Source of the DNA: Dehalococcoidales bacterium | GTDB lineage: Bacteria > Chloroflexota > Dehalococcoidia > Dehalococcoidales > UBA5760 | Length of the DNA stretch: 5,966 nucleotides | Assembly (NCBI GenBank): GCA_028710655.1 | Contig: JAQTTS010000137.1 | Location: forward strand, 1 to 5,966 | Direction: 5' to 3' | Shown: one piece after another, positions 5,494 through 5,966 of the stretch | Position numbering within the stretch: the first letter of the stretch is position 1 | Layout of the letters: every line of letters begins with the position of its first letter | Notes under the pieces: generated by a model | Told to the model about the DNA's origin: nothing | The model's database searches: none | The model's input: only the letters and a program-made list of their open reading frames with translations | Program-made: the position numbers and the translations under genes

Positions 5494-5669
5494 CTACTGA
5501 CACGCTAGTGAAAAACACAAATCTACCCAAGCCACCCACGATATGTCCCAAGTGTTATGAGAGTAAATATATCGTAACCCATGAGGATGGCTGGCAGTGC
5601 TGGAACTGCATGAAGATAATATATAAGAACACCCCTATTATTGATTTAGATCCAAGCGACCCGGAATAG
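5490..5669 (+). CDS. Small zinc-ribbon protein, 59 aa
   Basis: The product starts MTTDTLVKNTNLPKPP and carries ICPKCYESKYI and WQCWNCMKIIY. Its four cysteines (C19, C22, C37, C40) form a CxxC-x14-CxxC ribbon, as in TFIIB-like or phage/transposon-associated zinc ribbons, and an acidic tail follows (IIDLDPSDPE). I do not assign a family. The only nearby Shine-Dalgarno-like site, GGAGG (5470-5474), is 15 nt from the ATG, which is too far. Start by coupling to the overlapping 15-aa leader ORF is therefore likely, and an in-frame stop at 5466 rules out a longer upstream start. The gene sits behind a consensus promoter and a leader terminator, unusual control for such a small protein. It probably binds nucleic acid or protein; this is not shown. 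Confidence 0.7.
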   Translation: MTTDTLVKNTNLPKPPTICPKCYESKYIVTHEDGWQCWNCMKIIYKNTPIIDLDPSDPE

Positions 5670-5884
5670 TTGCGCCCTGTATAACTTCAGGCTACCTTAA
5701 CCGACTCCCGTCACGCTGTGCCGTAACAGGTACAGGATCGCTTTATCTCCCACACCGGCAATAATGGTGATTATGTCAAGTTTCCCGTTACAGACAGCCG
5801 GCAATTATCCCGGAGCTTGTCCGTTTCGACCTCGATATGATAAACTCATTCCGTAACTGACCGGCGAACACTTCGTTCCCACGA
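5670..5884 (+). other. Gene-free spacer before tRNA-Gly
   Basis: No credible ORF or recognised RNA is seen in these 215 bases. It contains two similar elements, CCGGCAATAAT (about 5755) and CCGGCAATTAT (about 5799), and a distant match of CCTGTA (5676-5681) with TACAGG (5731-5736) that lacks a T-run. A weak promoter-like pair for the tRNA is TTGTCC (5817-5822) with TAAACT (5841-5846) at 18 bp. Confidence 0.4.
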
Positions 5885-5959
5885 GCGGGTGTAACTCAGC
5901 GGTAGAGTGCTTGCTTCCCAAGCAAGACGTCGAGGGTTCGAATCCCTTCACCCGCTCCA
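5885..5959 (+). tRNA. tRNA-Gly, anticodon CCC, with encoded CCA
   Basis: The cloverleaf is complete. The acceptor stem is GCGGGTG (5885-5891) with CACCCGC (5949-5955). The D stem is ACTC (5894-5897) with GAGT (5905-5908). The anticodon stem is CTTGC (5910-5914) with GCAAG (5922-5926), the loop is TTCCCAA and the anticodon CCC is at 5917-5919. The T arm is GAGGG with loop TTCGAAT and CCCTT (one G-U pair). The discriminator is T5956, and CCA is encoded at 5957-5959. This tRNA reads GGG glycine codons. Confidence 0.95.
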
Positions 5960-5966
5960 AGTGACT

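Noticed and set aside
5735..5810. Two CCGGCAATWAT copies as a CRISPR or attachment-site repeat next to the tRNA
   Set aside because: Only 11 bases long, two copies, no regular spacing and no integrase gene in view.

Overview
The window looks like a chromosomal stretch of an anaerobic Chloroflexota bacterium, probably of the Dehalococcoidia. This is an inference from the style of SecF, a DUF5679-type zinc ribbon, the mix of small compact operons, and sigma70-type promoters. No taxonomic marker was compared against a database. GC content is moderate and genes lie on both strands.

Layout from left to right. (1) The 3' part of secF (plus strand, cut by the left edge), followed by a 46-aa DUF5679 zinc-ribbon gene whose ribosome binding site sits in a hairpin. 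(2) A minus-strand pair read right to left: a LysE/RhtB-type exporter, then a zinc-dependent histone-deacetylase-family (AcuC/acetylpolyamine-amidohydrolase-like) enzyme. An extended -10 promoter precedes the exporter. (3) A 478-base stretch without a convincing protein gene (2916-3393). It holds divergent promoters and a plus-strand structured non-coding RNA with its own promoter and a strong intrinsic terminator. The RNA resembles HEARO, the omega-RNA of IscB nucleases, but no IscB gene follows it. (4) A second minus-strand pair: an NDP-sugar pyrophosphorylase (probably mannose-1-phosphate guanylyltransferase type), then a 228-aa protein of unknown function. (5) A plus-strand unit with a consensus sigma70 promoter, a leader that can form an intrinsic terminator, a 15-aa leader ORF, and a 59-aa zinc-ribbon protein coupled to it by an ATGA overlap. 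(6) About 215 bases with no gene recognised (5670-5884), then a complete tRNA-Gly(CCC) at the right end.

The most interesting parts are the solo HEARO/omega-RNA-like transcription unit at about 3036-3356 and the attenuator-like leader at 5326-5493. The protein genes otherwise belong to ordinary housekeeping families: protein secretion, amino-acid or metabolite export, deacetylation and sugar-nucleotide synthesis.
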